Assembly: GCF_019703835.1 (NCBI RefSeq)
Contig: NZ_AP023054.1
Coordinates: forward strand, 248,001 to 312,000
Origin: Thaumasiovibrio subtropicus
GTDB taxonomy: Bacteria > Pseudomonadota > Gammaproteobacteria > Enterobacterales > Vibrionaceae
Direction of reading: 5' to 3'
DNA length: 64,000 bases
A program made the translations under genes and the position numbers. Numbering within the stretch: position 1 is the stretch's first letter; each line of letters opens with the position of its first letter. The notes under the pieces are model-generated. The model was not told where the DNA came from and did no database searches. It worked only from the letters and a program-made list of their open reading frames with translations. Positions 1 through 11,631 of the stretch are shown piece after piece.

Positions 1-879
1 GCGAGCATTCTCCAATGCTGCTGATTGCCAGCGGTGAATTTTTTTGCCATCTGCAGTGCGCCAAACCTCAACATATCGGCCTGGGGTGCCTGTAACGAGG
101 AATTGACCATCATCAGAAAAGCGGGCACTGCTGAAGTTCTGCTGACGCACGGAAATACTCAGTTCAGTGACTTTTTCGCCGTTGCTCAGATCCCAGATGA
201 AACCATTCCCTTCGCTGTCAGCCGTAAACGCATAGTTGCCATCGCGCTGCAACGCAACTTGGCGAACACGTGCGCGATGAGGGAAGTGATAAAGCGCTTG
301 GCCAGTGTTGGTGTCCCAGAAATAGGCATTTTTGTCGTTACCGCCAGAAAGGGCGTAGCGTCCATTTGGGGCGATCGCCACAGAATTCACTTTTTCTTGG
401 TGGGCGAGGAACTCTAAGCGCCGTCCAGTGCCCAAGTTGACATAAATGGCTTTGCCATTGGTGAGACCGAGCAAAACTTGCTCGCCATTGGATGCGATAT
501 CGGCGTCGATGATGACGCCATCTGAAATGGACCAGAGCCCCTCTGCTTGCCCCCATGCGAGATCCCAGACAGCAAAGTTGTCTTGAGTCGCGGTTAGTGC
601 GTAGCGAGGATTATCGGCGATGGTGGCGGTGACAACGGCACTACCACGTGGGTCTTGTGCACCAAATCGGGCTAAGGCTTGATTACTGCCTAAGTCATAG
701 AGAACGATATCTTGTTCAACAGAGTAAAAAAGGGCGAAGCGGCCATCTCGACTGAGCGCCATACTGGGCGCCCCTTCTGGAGCCAATGTCCAACGTTGTT
801 GTTCGGTTTGCCAAAACTCACATCCAATAATCGTGAGCAATGTCCAAAACAGCAAAATAAATCGACGCGCGAATACCAT
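1..879 (-). CDS. WD40-like beta-propeller lipoprotein (partial, 3' end outside window)
   Basis: The minus-strand frame is open from the ATG at 877-879 to the window edge (293 codons), so the C-terminus is missing. The N-terminus has basic residues, a hydrophobic stretch and a Cys at residue 20 (IIGC), which looks like a lipoprotein signal. The rest holds repeated blade-like units with motifs such as SMALSRDGRFAL, SVAIAPNGRYALSGG, QVALQRDGNYAFTAD and SARFSDDGQFLVTG, each followed by W-D or W-R, as in WD40 repeats. It is divergent from fkpA. Its role is unknown; such propellers usually serve as protein-interaction platforms. The family call is confident, the function is not assigned. Confidence 0.8.
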   Translation of the reverse strand, partial: MVFARRFILLFWTLLTIIGCEFWQTEQQRWTLAPEGAPSMALSRDGRFALFYSVEQDIVLYDLGSNQALARFGAQDPRGSAVVTATIADNPRYALTATQDNFAVWDLAWGQAEGLWSISDGVIIDADIASNGEQVLLGLTNGKAIYVNLGTGRRLEFLAHQEKVNSVAIAPNGRYALSGGNDKNAYFWDTNTGQALYHFPHRARVRQVALQRDGNYAFTADSEGNGFIWDLSNGEKVTELSISVRQQNFSSARFSDDGQFLVTGTPGRYVEVWRTADGKKIHRWQSAALENAR

Positions 880-1007
880 TAAGTTTTTGTTCCGCTATGT
901 TATGTTGCTACTGGGACTAGTATATTGATTATTACAAGCATTAGTACTGCCTGCGACCTTACAGGCAGAGAAAAGAGGCTCTTGTCTCTCATTATCACGG
1001 AGAAATT

Positions 1008-1847
1008 ATGAAACCTGTTCTAAAAATGACAGCGATCGCTGCCACTGTACTTCTGGCAATGGGTTGCCAAGGCGAATCTGTTGCTGAGACAAAAACGCCA
1101 GAGCCTGTCGCTGTAGAGCAAGCAGTTGAATCGACAGCAGTAGAGCAAGTGGTTGAGGCTGCGGAAGTAGAAGTCGCAGCAGAAGAGCTATTCGCAACTG
1201 ACGATGCGAAAGCGGCTTACGCGATTGGTGCATCTTTGGGTCAGTACCTAGCGACAAATCTTGAGCAACAAGCTGAACTCGGCTTGTCGCTAGATAGCAA
1301 AGACGTACTACAAGGTGTACAAGATGCATTCGCTGGCGAAAGCAAAATGACACCAGAAGAGATGCAAGCTGCGCTGCAAGAGCTAGATCAGCGAGTTTCT
1401 GCGCTTGTCACCGCGAAGATGGAAGAAGAAGCGAAGAAAACCATTGAAGCGGGTGAAGCATTCCGCACGGCATTCGAAGCGGAAGAAGGCAGTGTGAAGA
1501 CAGACACGGGTCTACTTTACCAAGTGCTGTCTCAGGGTGAAGGCGCTAAGCCATCTGAGATGGATACTGTTGAAGTTCACTACCGTGGCACTTTGATTGA
1601 TGGTACAGAGTTTGATAGCTCATACTCGCGCAACCAGTCGACGTCTTTCCCATTGAATCAAGTGATTCCTGGCTGGACTGAAGGTTTACAATTGATGCCG
1701 GTTGGCTCTAAGTTCAAGTTTGTTATTCCGCCTGAGCTCGCTTACGGCGCGCAAAATACACCAACAATCCCAGCTAACTCGACATTGGTTTTCGAAGTTG
1801 AGCTACTAAGCATCCCATCTCAGCAAGCTGAAGAACAAACCCAGTAA
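1008..1847 (+). CDS. fkpA: FKBP-type peptidyl-prolyl cis-trans isomerase FkpA
   Basis: This 279-residue envelope foldase isomerises proline peptide bonds and acts as a chaperone. Residues 1-20 form a signal ending in AMGC, so it may be lipid-anchored at Cys20, unlike soluble periplasmic E. coli FkpA. A low-complexity Ala/Glu/Val linker (about 21-60) is followed by the helical dimerisation domain (about 60-150) and the C-terminal FKBP domain (about 165-270), with VEVHYRGTLIDGTEFDSS, VIPGWTEGLQLM and IPPELAYG motifs. A good Shine-Dalgarno (cggaga) precedes the ATG. A strong hairpin terminator follows directly. The divergent neighbour is the WD40-like lipoprotein. Confidence 0.95.
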   Translation: MKPVLKMTAIAATVLLAMGCQGESVAETKTPEPVAVEQAVESTAVEQVVEAAEVEVAAEELFATDDAKAAYAIGASLGQYLATNLEQQAELGLSLDSKDVLQGVQDAFAGESKMTPEEMQAALQELDQRVSALVTAKMEEEAKKTIEAGEAFRTAFEAEEGSVKTDTGLLYQVLSQGEGAKPSEMDTVEVHYRGTLIDGTEFDSSYSRNQSTSFPLNQVIPGWTEGLQLMPVGSKFKFVIPPELAYGAQNTPTIPANSTLVFEVELLSIPSQQAEEQTQ

Positions 1848-1879
1848 AATTTACTTTACTTGCTATAGATCATGTTTTT

Positions 1880-1904
1880 GACCCCGCTTAAGCGGGGTCT
1901 TTTC
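1880..1904 (+). terminator. Rho-independent terminator of fkpA
   Basis: A perfect 20-base palindrome (GACCCCGCTTAAGCGGGGTC, 1880-1899) is followed by TTTTC, 33 bases after the fkpA stop codon. Confidence 0.9.
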
Positions 1905-1973
1905 GTTGGAGCATGTTAAAAATCTGATAAACTTACCAGAATATTTTGATTTTGAACCTACAAGGGCATAGCT

Positions 1974-2699
1974 GTGATGACAACGGATGAAAACCTTGTT
2001 CAGGATGTAGTAGTGGAAAGCGAGTTGATTCAGGACCGTGCTTTCACCGAACAAGATTATACGCTGCTTCGCTCTTATGAGGCGGTAGTAGATGGTTTAG
2101 CGGCACTGATTGGCGGCCACTGTGAGATTGTGTTGCACTCATTGGACAACTTGAACACATCGGCTGTGAAAATAGCGAATGGAGAGATAACCGGGCGCCA
2201 AGTAGGCTCTCCGATTACGGATCTTGCGCTACGCATGCTGCGTGACATCGAAGGCTCAGAGCGCAACTTTTCTCGTGCTTACTTCACCCGAGCTAAAGGT
2301 GGCGTGTTAATGAAGTCGATCACCATTGCGATTCGCAACGGTGAGGAACGTGTTATCGGCTTGCTATGTATCAATATCAATCTTGACGCGCCTTTCTCTC
2401 AGATTCTTCAAGCCTTTATGCCGAATGAAGAAGCGAAGCAAGCTGCCTCATCAGTCAACTTTGCAAGTGATGTGGACGAGCTGGTCGACCAAACGGTAGA
2501 ACGCACGATTGAAGAGATCAATGCCGATAAGGACGTGTCTAATAATGCTAAGAACCGTCAAATCGTCATGGCGCTCTATGATAAAGGTATTTTTGATATT
2601 AAAGATGCGATTAACCGTGTGGCTGACCGCCTGAATATCTCGAAACATACTGTCTATCTCTACATTCGCCAGCGTAAAACTGAGGATGGTGAAAAGTGA
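1974..2699 (+). CDS. YheO-family transcriptional regulator (PAS-like plus HTH)
   Basis: This 241-residue protein has the layout of E. coli YheO: an N-terminal YheO-type PAS-like domain (about 25-140, with [20 protein letters not shown] and [12 protein letters not shown]) and a C-terminal helix-turn-helix (about 185-235, ending [12 protein letters not shown]). The start is GTG-ATG, so translation may begin at 1974 or 1977. Its last codons overlap tusD by 4 bases (GTGA), implying translational coupling with the sulfur-relay genes. The YheO-TusDCB-RpsL order is conserved in enterics and vibrios. Target genes and ligand cannot be read from the sequence. Confidence 0.85.
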   Translation: MMTTDENLVQDVVVESELIQDRAFTEQDYTLLRSYEAVVDGLAALIGGHCEIVLHSLDNLNTSAVKIANGEITGRQVGSPITDLALRMLRDIEGSERNFSRAYFTRAKGGVLMKSITIAIRNGEERVIGLLCININLDAPFSQILQAFMPNEEAKQAASSVNFASDVDELVDQTVERTIEEINADKDVSNNAKNRQIVMALYDKGIFDIKDAINRVADRLNISKHTVYLYIRQRKTEDGEK

Positions 2700-3088
2700 G
2701 CCTGACTTACGCCCTGGTGATTAATGGCCCTGCTTACGGTACGCAAGCGGCGAGAACCGCGTATGGTGTCGCATTAGCCGTCATTGAAGGTGGGCATAAG
2801 TTAAGTCAAATCTTCTTTTATCAAGATGGGGTGCACAATGCATCAGCATTGACTGCGCCAGCATCTGATGAGTTCGATCTTGTTGCCGCGTGGCAAACGC
2901 TAGCGTCTGTACATCAAGTTGAACTTCACACATGCATAGCCGCGGCACTTAGACGTGGTGTTGTGAGCGATATCGAAGCAAGCCAAGAAGGCTTACCTGC
3001 AAGCAATATGGCTGAGGGATTTACCCAGTCGGGCCTTGGTGTGCTCGCGGAGTCCTTACTTACCGCAGACCGCGTTTTACAGTTTTGA
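2696..3088 (+). CDS. tusD: Sulfurtransferase complex subunit TusD
   Basis: This 130-residue DsrE-fold protein is part of the TusBCD heterohexamer. The complex takes persulfide sulfur from TusA and hands it to TusE and MnmA for 2-thiolation of the wobble uridine in tRNA. The acceptor cysteine is Cys80 in the motif [12 protein letters not shown], matching the catalytic Cys78 region of E. coli TusD. The GTG start overlaps the upstream regulator stop. tusC and tusB follow in the usual D-C-B order. Confidence 0.95.
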   Translation: MSLTYALVINGPAYGTQAARTAYGVALAVIEGGHKLSQIFFYQDGVHNASALTAPASDEFDLVAAWQTLASVHQVELHTCIAAALRRGVVSDIEASQEGLPASNMAEGFTQSGLGVLAESLLTADRVLQF

Positions 3089-3116
3089 GCAGTACCATGA
3101 GTAAGCGGAGGGAGAG

Positions 3117-3473
3117 ATGAAAACACTGGGTTTTATTTTTAAGTCTGCACCGCATATGGTCAATGCGGGTCGAGAGGGGACTGACGCAATCCTTGCGACT
3201 GCCGCCTACTGTGAGCAGATAAAAGTGTTCTTTCTCGCGGATGGGGTCACGCAATCGCTGAGTGGCCAACAGACTAGCGGTATTTATAGTCGTGATTACA
3301 GTCATAGCTTCAAGCTCTTCGATTTGTACGATATTGAAGAGATTTACTTCTGCGAACTTTCTTTAAAAGAGCGAGGGCTGACTGTGGCAGACTGTTTAAT
3401 CGAGGGAGATGCCGTATCTCCGCAAGTGATTCGTCAGCAGTTGGCGGATTGTGATCAGATAATGGTGTTCTAA
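3117..3473 (+). CDS. tusC: Sulfurtransferase complex subunit TusC
   Basis: This 118-residue DsrF-like partner of TusB and TusD lies between them, with tusB starting 2 bases after its stop. The N-terminus (KTLGFIFKSAPHMVNAGREG) is typical of TusC. It contributes to assembly of the tRNA-thiolation relay rather than carrying the main acceptor cysteine. A clear Shine-Dalgarno (ggaggga) precedes the ATG. Confidence 0.93.
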   Translation: MKTLGFIFKSAPHMVNAGREGTDAILATAAYCEQIKVFFLADGVTQSLSGQQTSGIYSRDYSHSFKLFDLYDIEEIYFCELSLKERGLTVADCLIEGDAVSPQVIRQQLADCDQIMVF

Positions 3474-3475
3474 CC

Positions 3476-3769
3476 ATGCTACATATTGTGACTTCTTCTC
3501 CCTTTTCCAGCCAAAGCCTGCAAACCTGTCTACGCTATAGTAGTCATGAAGATGAAATAATCTTGATGCAGGATGCGGTGTTTGCTGCGCTAGCAGAGAC
3601 GCCATACGCCAACGCGTTGGCGCAGCGAAGTGGACAAGTTTATGTGTACGCACCGGATATTCAGGCGCGTGGAGTCGAAAAGAAGTTAGTCAGTGGTTTC
3701 CCGCAAATCGACAATAATGCGTTTGTCGCCCTGACCGTACAGCACACACAACAGATTAATTGGCAGTAA
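3476..3769 (+). CDS. tusB: Sulfurtransferase complex subunit TusB
   Basis: This 97-residue DsrH-like protein is the third subunit of TusBCD. Its start (LHIVTSSPF) and the middle motif EDEIILMQDAVFAAL are typical of the family. It is the last gene before the str operon promoter. The relay delivers sulfur for mnm5s2U formation in tRNA-Lys, -Glu and -Gln. Confidence 0.92.
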   Translation: MLHIVTSSPFSSQSLQTCLRYSSHEDEIILMQDAVFAALAETPYANALAQRSGQVYVYAPDIQARGVEKKLVSGFPQIDNNAFVALTVQHTQQINWQ

Positions 3770-3836
3770 AACCCCGCTAATTTACGCCGTGTGCGGTTTT
3801 TGTACAAAAAGATCCCCAAATGATCTTGTATAAATC

Positions 3837-4306
<470 letters not shown>

Positions 4307-4310
4307 TGCC

Positions 4311-4328
4311 CTTCTTTTTAAAAAGAAG
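4311..4328 (+). other. Palindrome in the rpsL-rpsG intercistronic gap
   Basis: An 18-base perfect palindrome (CTTCTTTTTAAAAAGAAG) starts 5 bases after the rpsL stop. In E. coli the rpsL-rpsG spacer carries the S7 feedback site; whether this palindrome is part of such a site is inference. Confidence 0.45.
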
Positions 4329-4399
4329 CGTTAAGTAAGGCCAAACACTAAAATTATTTATTAATTTTTGAAGAAACTGCAAAGTTTTGGATAACCTGA

Positions 4400-4894
<495 letters not shown>

Positions 4895-4968
4895 TACCTT
4901 TGCTGGCGCAGCAGTTTTGCTGCGCCACTTTTTATACCTAAGGATTTCCTTAGTACGAGGATACAACA

Positions 4969-7065
4969 GTGGCTCGCAAAACTCCTATTGAGCGCTACCG
5001 TAATATTGGTATCTGTGCTCACGTAGATGCCGGTAAAACAACGACTACCGAGCGTATTCTGTTTTACACAGGCCTTTCTCATAAGATCGGTGAAGTGCAC
5101 GACGGCGCTGCTACCATGGACTGGATGGAGCAGGAGCAAGAGCGTGGTATCACCATTACCTCTGCGGCAACTACGACCTTCTGGCGTGGTATGGAAGCAC
5201 AATTCCCAGAACACCGCGTCAATATTATCGATACTCCGGGACACGTTGACTTCACTATCGAAGTAGAGCGTTCTCTGCGTGTGCTTGATGGTGCTGTAGT
5301 TGTATTCTGTGGTTCTTCTGGCGTTGAGCCTCAGTCTGAGACTGTATGGCGTCAAGCGGATAAATACGAAGTGCCACGTATGGTGTTCGTGAACAAGATG
5401 GACCGTGCTGGTGCTGACTTCCTACGTGTTGTTGACCAGATTAAAAACCGTCTTGGCGCAACCCCAGTGCCTATTCAATTGAATATTGGCGCAGAAGATG
5501 AATTCAAAGGTGTGATTGACCTTATTAAAATGAAGGCAATCAACTGGAGTGAAGCTGATCAGGGTATGACTTTCGAATACGAAGCTATCCCTGCTGACAT
5601 GGTGGATGAGGCCGAAGAATGGCGTCAACACATGATCGAATCAGCGGCTGAAGCGACTGAAGAACTGATGGATAAGTACCTTGAAGAAGGTGAGCTGTCA
5701 GAAGAAGAGATCAAAGCAGGTCTGCGTGCGCGCACACTGAACAATGAGATTGTTCTAGCAACCTGTGGCTCAGCATTCAAAAACAAAGGTGTTCAGGCAG
5801 TACTGGATGCCGTGATTGAGTTCCTACCATCTCCGACGGATGTGAAAGCGATCCGCGGTGAGGATGAGTTAGGTAACGAAATCGAGCGTCACTCAGACGA
5901 CAATGAACCGTTCTCGGCATTGGCGTTTAAAATTGCGACTGACCCATTCGTCGGTACATTGACCTTCATGCGTGTTTACTCTGGCGTCGTTAACTCTGGC
6001 GACACGGTATACAACTCTGTGAAGCAGAAGCGTGAGCGCTTCGGCCGAATCGTACAGATGCATTCAAATAAGCGTGAAGAGATCAAAGAAGTTCGTGCGG
6101 GTGATATCGCTGCCGCTATCGGCCTAAAAGATGTCACAACGGGCGACACGCTTTGCAGTATGGATGACAAAGTTGTTCTGGAGCGTATGGAGTTCCCTGA
6201 GCCAGTTATTCAGATTGCAGTAGAGCCAAGATCAAAAGCAGACCAGGAGAAGATGGGTATTGCCCTCGGTAAACTGGCTGCAGAAGACCCTTCTTTCCGC
6301 GTTGAAACGGATGATGAATCAGGTCAGACCCTTATCTCAGGTATGGGTGAGCTGCACTTGGACATCATCGTTGACCGTATGCGTCGCGAGTTCAGCGTGG
6401 AATGTAATGTCGGTAAACCTCAGGTTGCTTTCCGTGAGACGATTCGCGGCAAGACTGAGGTGGAAGGCAAGTTTGTTCGTCAGTCAGGTGGCCGTGGTCA
6501 ATATGGTCATGTGTGGCTGAAGATCGAACCTTCCGAGCCGGGTGAAGGTTTCGTCTTTGTAGACGAAATCGTTGGTGGTGTAGTACCGAAGGAATACATC
6601 GGTGCGGTCGCCAAGGGTGTTGAAGAGCAGATGAACAATGGTGTCCTTGCGGGTTACCCAGTATTGGATGTCAAAGCAACTCTGTTTGATGGCTCTTACC
6701 ACGATGTTGACTCAAATGAGATGGCGTTTAAAATCGCTGGCTCAATGGCTTTCAGAAAGGGTGCGCTTGATGCCAACCCTGTGATTCTAGAGCCTATGAT
6801 GAAAGTGGAAGTGACCACACCTGAAGATTGGATGGGTGATGTTGTTGGTGACTTGAACCGTCGCCGCGGTATGATCGAGGGTATGGAAGAAGGTCCTGCG
6901 GGACTGAAAATTATCCGTGCTCAAGTGCCGCTTGCTGAAATGTTCGGTTACGCAACGGATCTCCGCTCTGCAACCCAAGGTCGTGCATCGTACTCGATGG
7001 AATTCAGTGAATATGCTGAAGTACCTAAGAACGTTGCTGACAATATTATTGCTGAGCGTAATTAG
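4969..7065 (+). CDS. fusA: Elongation factor G
   Basis: This 698-residue translocase GTPase starts at GTG 4969 (aacaGTGGCTCGC). The P-loop AHVDAGKT is at 17-24, the switch II motif DTPGH at 88-92, and NKMD at about 142-145. The C-terminal part has the EF-G domain IV motif [10 protein letters not shown]. It drives tRNA-mRNA movement on the ribosome and helps recycle subunits with RRF. It is third in the str operon, 74 bases after rpsG, with tuf downstream. Confidence 0.98.
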   Translation: MARKTPIERYRNIGICAHVDAGKTTTTERILFYTGLSHKIGEVHDGAATMDWMEQEQERGITITSAATTTFWRGMEAQFPEHRVNIIDTPGHVDFTIEVERSLRVLDGAVVVFCGSSGVEPQSETVWRQADKYEVPRMVFVNKMDRAGADFLRVVDQIKNRLGATPVPIQLNIGAEDEFKGVIDLIKMKAINWSEADQGMTFEYEAIPADMVDEAEEWRQHMIESAAEATEELMDKYLEEGELSEEEIKAGLRARTLNNEIVLATCGSAFKNKGVQAVLDAVIEFLPSPTDVKAIRGEDELGNEIERHSDDNEPFSALAFKIATDPFVGTLTFMRVYSGVVNSGDTVYNSVKQKRERFGRIVQMHSNKREEIKEVRAGDIAAAIGLKDVTTGDTLCSMDDKVVLERMEFPEPVIQIAVEPRSKADQEKMGIALGKLAAEDPSFRVETDDESGQTLISGMGELHLDIIVDRMRREFSVECNVGKPQVAFRETIRGKTEVEGKFVRQSGGRGQYGHVWLKIEPSEPGEGFVFVDEIVGGVVPKEYIGAVAKGVEEQMNNGVLAGYPVLDVKATLFDGSYHDVDSNEMAFKIAGSMAFRKGALDANPVILEPMMKVEVTTPEDWMGDVVGDLNRRRGMIEGMEEGPAGLKIIRAQVPLAEMFGYATDLRSATQGRASYSMEFSEYAEVPKNVADNIIAERN

Positions 7066-7167
7066 TGGTAATTTGGCGCTGACTTCGCGTTAGCGCTACA
7101 TTTTGTTAAGACTTCTGAACATTTTCACGACGGTGAAAATGACAATCAACTAGGAAGGAACACGATC

Positions 7168-8352
7168 GTGTCTAAAGAAAAATTTGAACGTACGAAACCG
7201 CACGTTAACGTTGGTACTATCGGCCACGTTGACCACGGTAAAACTACTCTAACTGCAGCTATCTGTACTACTTTGTCAAAAGTATACGGTGGTGAAGCGA
7301 AAGACTTCGCATCTATCGATAACGCTCCAGAAGAGCGTGAGCGTGGTATCACAATCTCTACTTCACACGTAGAGTACGATACTCCAACTCGTCACTACGC
7401 ACACGTTGACTGCCCAGGACACGCTGACTACGTTAAGAACATGATCACCGGTGCTGCACAGATGGACGGTGGTATCCTTGTAGTAGCTGCGACTGATGGC
7501 CCAATGCCTCAGACTCGTGAGCACATCCTACTAGGTCGTCAGGTTGGTATCCCTTACATCATCGTATTCATGAACAAGTGTGACATGGTTGATGATGAAG
7601 AGCTACTAGAGCTAGTTGAGATGGAAGTTCGTGAACTTCTTTCTGAGTACGACTTCCCAGGTGATGACTGCCCAGTAATCATGGGTTCAGCTCTAGGTGC
7701 ACTTAACGGTGAGAAAGAGTGGGAAGACAAAGTTGTTGAGCTAGCAGAAGCGCTAGACAGCTACATCCCAGAGCCAGAGCGTGCAATCGACAAGCCGTTC
7801 ATCCTACCAATCGAAGATGTATTCTCAATCCAAGGCCGTGGTACAGTTGTAACTGGTCGTGTTGAGCAAGGTATCATCAACGTAGGTGACGAAGTAGAAA
7901 TCATCGGTATCAAAGAGACAACCACTACAACTTGTACTGGTGTTGAAATGTTCCGTAAGCTTCTAGACGAAGGCCGTGCTGGTGAGAACGTTGGTGTTCT
8001 ACTACGTGGTACTAAGCGTGACGAAGTTGAGCGTGGTCAAGTACTAGCGAAGCCTGGTTCAATCACTCCGCACACTAAGTTCGAGTCAGAAGTATACGTA
8101 CTTTCAAAAGACGAAGGCGGCCGTCATACTCCGTTCTTCAAAGGCTACCGTCCACAGTTCTACTTCCGTACAACTGACGTGACTGGTACTATCGAGCTGC
8201 CAGAAGGCGTTGAGATGGTAATGCCAGGCGACAACATTAAGATGGTTGTAGAGCTAATCGCTCCAATCGCAATGGATGAAGGTCTACGCTTCGCAATCCG
8301 TGAAGGTGGCCGTACCGTTGGTGCTGGTGTTGTAGCTAAGATCTTCGACTAA
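7168..8352 (+). CDS. tuf: Elongation factor Tu
   Basis: This 394-residue GTPase carries aminoacyl-tRNA to the ribosomal A site. GHVDHGKT occupies residues 19-26, with [12 protein letters not shown] in switch II and [21 protein letters not shown] following. The start is GTG (7168), preceded by aaggaa. Codon use is strongly biased (CTA for Leu, GTT or GTA for Val), as for a very highly expressed gene. A small hairpin at 7121-7140 (ATTTTCAC-GACG-GTGAAAAT) lies in the fusA-tuf spacer. Only one tuf copy is in this window. Confidence 0.98.
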   Translation: MSKEKFERTKPHVNVGTIGHVDHGKTTLTAAICTTLSKVYGGEAKDFASIDNAPEERERGITISTSHVEYDTPTRHYAHVDCPGHADYVKNMITGAAQMDGGILVVAATDGPMPQTREHILLGRQVGIPYIIVFMNKCDMVDDEELLELVEMEVRELLSEYDFPGDDCPVIMGSALGALNGEKEWEDKVVELAEALDSYIPEPERAIDKPFILPIEDVFSIQGRGTVVTGRVEQGIINVGDEVEIIGIKETTTTTCTGVEMFRKLLDEGRAGENVGVLLRGTKRDEVERGQVLAKPGSITPHTKFESEVYVLSKDEGGRHTPFFKGYRPQFYFRTTDVTGTIELPEGVEMVMPGDNIKMVVELIAPIAMDEGLRFAIREGGRTVGAGVVAKIFD

Positions 8353-8378
8353 TATATAGTCTGATCTTACTACTGAAA

Positions 8379-8403
8379 AGAGGAGCTTCGGCTCCTCTTT
8401 TTG
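8379..8403 (+). terminator. Terminator of the str operon
   Basis: The stem AAGAGGAGC-TTCG-GCTCCTCTT with a stable UUCG-type tetraloop is followed by a T run, 27 bases after the tuf stop. Confidence 0.92.
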
Positions 8404-8516
8404 TTATCCGACGTTCGGTTAATCTTAGGTAACACTGAGGTATTGCTGCGGCGACACAGCTGTAATAAATCTTTCCTTAGCTTTCAATTAGATAGAAATT
8501 ATTCCTATTTAGCACT

Positions 8517-8535
8517 GGAAATAGTAATTGTTCTC
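8517..8535 (+). promoter_or_regulatory. Possible Fur box upstream of bfd
   Basis: The 19 bases starting GGAAATAGTAATTGTTCTC match the Fur consensus at about 12 of 19 positions by my hand count, 39 bases before the bfd start. Fur control of bfd is known in E. coli. The match is weak. Confidence 0.3.
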
Positions 8536-8574
8536 GTTTATATTTCTTTTGTTAGATGATTTTGGATACTATTT

Positions 8575-8766
8575 ATGTACGTTTGTATTTGTCACGGGAT
8601 CTCAGATAAGACGATCACGAAACTCGCGATAGAGCGTAGCGCTTATGACGTGAAAACGATTCGCCAGATTACGCCTTTAGGTTCGCAGTGCGGTAAGTGT
8701 ATCCGGATGACGAAGGACATTCTTCAAGGTTTGAAAAGTGAGGCGCAATTACCGAAAGTCAGTTAG
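8575..8766 (+). CDS. bfd: Bacterioferritin-associated ferredoxin
   Basis: This 63-residue [2Fe-2S] protein has four cysteine ligands at 4, 6, 39 and 42 (VCICHGISD and SQCGKC). Bfd binds bacterioferritin and passes electrons to the mineral core, so that stored iron is released when iron is scarce. The bfr gene follows after 81 bases, the usual pairing. A possible Fur site lies upstream. Confidence 0.95.
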   Translation: MYVCICHGISDKTITKLAIERSAYDVKTIRQITPLGSQCGKCIRMTKDILQGLKSEAQLPKVS

Positions 8767-8805
8767 TTAAAAAAATGTTATAAAATTTTCATCTCTACCT
8801 CTTTA

Positions 8806-8831
8806 GGTGGTCTACATTTATGTAAACCATC
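8806..8831 (+). other. Hairpin in the bfr leader
   Basis: The segment around GGTCTACAT-TT-ATGTAAACC can form a stem of about 12 pairs (one mismatch, one G-U) ending one base before the bfr Shine-Dalgarno (aaagga). It may act on bfr translation or be the remains of a bfd terminator; neither is shown. Confidence 0.45.
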
Positions 8832-8847
8832 AAAGGAGCGTATTGTC

Positions 8848-9327
8848 ATGAAAGGCGATCCAAAAATCATTCAACACCTCAACAAAATCCTCGGCAACGA
8901 ACTCATTGCGATCAATCAGTACTTCCTCCACGCCCGAATGTATAAAGACTGGGGATTAAAAGTGATCGCCGACAAAGAGTATGAAGAGTCTATCGATGAG
9001 ATGAAGCATGCTGATGAGTTGACTGAACGGATTCTTTTCTTAGAAGGTATCCCAAACCTCCAAGACTTAGGCAAGCTTCGTATCGGTGAAGATACGAAAG
9101 AAATGCTTGAGTGTGACCTCGCATTGGAGCTTGATGCTATTCCAGATCTACGTGATGCGATTGAATACGCCGAGTCAGTTCGTGACTATGTTTCTCGTGA
9201 CCTATTTCAAGATATTCTCGAAGATGAAGAAGAACATGTGGATTGGTTAGAGACACAACTGGGCTTAATAGAGAAAGTGGGTATAGAGAACTATAACCAA
9301 GCGCAGATCATTGAGTGTGATGATTAA
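8848..9327 (+). CDS. bfr: Bacterioferritin
   Basis: This 159-residue haem-containing ferritin forms 24-subunit iron-storage shells. Ferroxidase ligands Glu18, Tyr25, Glu51 and His54 are in place, with the second Glu/His set in the EDEEEHVDW motif near 127-130. Met52 is the expected haem ligand. Length matches the family (158-160). It lies behind bfd and ends at a strong terminator. Confidence 0.97.
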   Translation: MKGDPKIIQHLNKILGNELIAINQYFLHARMYKDWGLKVIADKEYEESIDEMKHADELTERILFLEGIPNLQDLGKLRIGEDTKEMLECDLALELDAIPDLRDAIEYAESVRDYVSRDLFQDILEDEEEHVDWLETQLGLIEKVGIENYNQAQIIECDD

Positions 9328-9365
9328 CTCGTTACTGTATTAAGCGACAACGCGATAGATAGTGT

Positions 9366-9391
9366 AGGAGGCCAAGTTGGCCTCCTTTTTT
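9366..9391 (+). terminator. Terminator of bfd-bfr
   Basis: The stem AGGAGGCCAA-G-TTGGCCTCCT runs straight into six Ts. Confidence 0.93.
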
Positions 9392-9464
9392 GTTTTTACT
9401 AGAGACTGAGGCTTATAAAGCCGGACAGAGCCTAAGGCTTATCTGATTCATTTTTAATCGGTGC

Positions 9465-9492
9465 TTGCAAAGCAAACTGTGATCTGTATAAT
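9465..9492 (+). promoter_or_regulatory. Promoter of the S10 operon
   Basis: TTGCAA (9465-9470), a 16-base spacer and a perfect TATAAT (9487-9492) lie about 245 bases before rpsJ. The spacing and position match a ribosomal protein operon promoter with a long leader. Confidence 0.8.
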
Positions 9493-9498
9493 GCCCGA

Positions 9499-10049
<551 letters not shown>

Positions 10050-10066
10050 TAGGGGGAGTTTAAGAA

Positions 10067-10696
10067 ATGATTGGTCTAATCGGTCGTAAAGTGGGCATGA
10101 CCCGCGTCTTTACCGAAGAAGGCGCTTCTATCCCAGTAACTGTTGTTGAAGTTGAAGCAAACCGTGTTGCACAGGTTAAATCTGTTGACACTGATGGCTA
10201 CAACGCAATTCAAGTTACTTCAGGTGCGAAGAAAGCTAACCGTGTAACTAAGCCAGAAGCTGGTCACTTTGCGAAAGCAGGTGTAGAAGCTGGTCGCGGT
10301 CTTTGGGAATTCCGTCTGGAAAACAACGAAGAGTTTGCAGTAGGCGCTGAGCTAACTGTTGAGCTGTTCAACGAAGTTAAAAAAGTCGACGTTACCGGCA
10401 CATCTAAAGGTAAGGGCTTCCAAGGCGTAGTTAAGCGTTGGAATTTCCGTACTCAAGATATGTCTCACGGTAACTCATTGTCTCACCGCGCTCCTGGTTC
10501 TATTGGCCAGTGTCAAACTCCAGGCCGCGTGTTTAAAGGCAAGAAAATGGCTGGTCACATGGGTGCTGAGCGTGTAACGACTCAAAACCTAGAAATCGTA
10601 CGTGTTGACGCTGAGCGTAACCTGCTTCTTATTAAAGGTGCAGTACCAGGCGCAACCGGTAGCGATGTGATCGTTAAACCAGCTGTTAAAGCGTAA
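10067..10696 (+). CDS. rplC: 50S ribosomal protein L3
   Basis: This 209-residue protein helps start 50S assembly and reaches the peptidyl-transferase centre. The motif around [15 protein letters not shown] and the [17 protein letters not shown] loop, including the methylatable Gln region, are typical. It follows rpsJ by 17 bases and has a clear gggggag ribosome site. Confidence 0.97.
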   Translation: MIGLIGRKVGMTRVFTEEGASIPVTVVEVEANRVAQVKSVDTDGYNAIQVTSGAKKANRVTKPEAGHFAKAGVEAGRGLWEFRLENNEEFAVGAELTVELFNEVKKVDVTGTSKGKGFQGVVKRWNFRTQDMSHGNSLSHRAPGSIGQCQTPGRVFKGKKMAGHMGAERVTTQNLEIVRVDAERNLLLIKGAVPGATGSDVIVKPAVKA

Positions 10697-10712
10697 CGTC
10701 GAGGAGTTAGTA

Positions 10713-11315
10713 ATGGAATTGGTAGTAAAAGGTGCTGATGCACTGACTGTTTCCGAATCTACCTTCGGGCGTGAGTTCAACGAAGCTCTGGTTCACCAGG
10801 TAGTCGTTGCATACGCAGCAGGTGCCCGTCAAGGTACTCGTGCACAGAAAACGCGTTCAGATGTTTCTGGCGGTGGCGCTAAGCCATGGCGTCAGAAAGG
10901 TACTGGCCGTGCACGTGCAGGTACGATCCGTAGCCCATTGTGGCGTACAGGTGGTGTAACTTTCGCAGCTCGTCCACAGGACCACAGCCAGAAAGTTAAC
11001 AAGAAAATGTACCGTGGTGCGATGAAGAGCATTCTGTCTGAGCTAGTTCGCCAAGATCGTTTGATCGTGGTTGACGAGTTCGCAGTTGACGCGCCAAAAA
11101 CTAAAGCACTAGTTGCTAAGCTGAAAGAGCTTGAGCTTACTGATGCACTTATCGTAACTGGCGAAGTAGATGAGAATCTATTCCTAGCAGCGCGTAACAT
11201 CTACAAAGTAGACGTACGTGACGTTGCTGGTATCGACCCAGTTAGCTTGATCGCTTTCAATAAAGTTGTAATGACTGCTGCTGCAGTTAAGCAAGTTGAG
11301 GAGATGCTAGCATGA
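10713..11315 (+). CDS. rplD: 50S ribosomal protein L4
   Basis: This 200-residue exit-tunnel protein has the loop motif [18 protein letters not shown]. In E. coli L4 is also the autogenous repressor of the S10 operon and modulates RNase E. Its stop overlaps the rplW start by four bases (ATGA), implying translational coupling. Confidence 0.97.
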   Translation: MELVVKGADALTVSESTFGREFNEALVHQVVVAYAAGARQGTRAQKTRSDVSGGGAKPWRQKGTGRARAGTIRSPLWRTGGVTFAARPQDHSQKVNKKMYRGAMKSILSELVRQDRLIVVDEFAVDAPKTKALVAKLKELELTDALIVTGEVDENLFLAARNIYKVDVRDVAGIDPVSLIAFNKVVMTAAAVKQVEEMLA

Positions 11316-11614
11316 TCACTGAAGAGCGTATCCTGAAAGTTCTGCGTGCTCCGCACATCTCTGAGAAAGCAACCATGGCTGCTGAAAACGGTAACACTAT
11401 CGTATTCAAAGTAGCGATGGACGCGACTAAGCGTGAGATCAAGGCTGCAGTTGAGAAACTGTTCGAAGTTGAAGTTAAGTCTGTAAATACTCTTATCACT
11501 AAGGGTAAGACCAAGCGTCAAGGTATGCGTCAAGGCCGTCGTTCAGACGTGAAAAAAGCCTACGTTATCTTGAAAGAAGGTCAAGACATCGACTTCGCTG
11601 GTAGCGCAGAGTAA
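11312..11614 (+). CDS. rplW: 50S ribosomal protein L23
   Basis: This 100-residue protein of the tunnel exit is the docking site for trigger factor and SRP. The motif [22 protein letters not shown] is diagnostic. The start overlaps rplD. Length equals E. coli L23. Confidence 0.97.
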   Translation: MITEERILKVLRAPHISEKATMAAENGNTIVFKVAMDATKREIKAAVEKLFEVEVKSVNTLITKGKTKRQGMRQGRRSDVKKAYVILKEGQDIDFAGSAE

Positions 11615-11631
11615 GACGAGGAGATTGAAGA

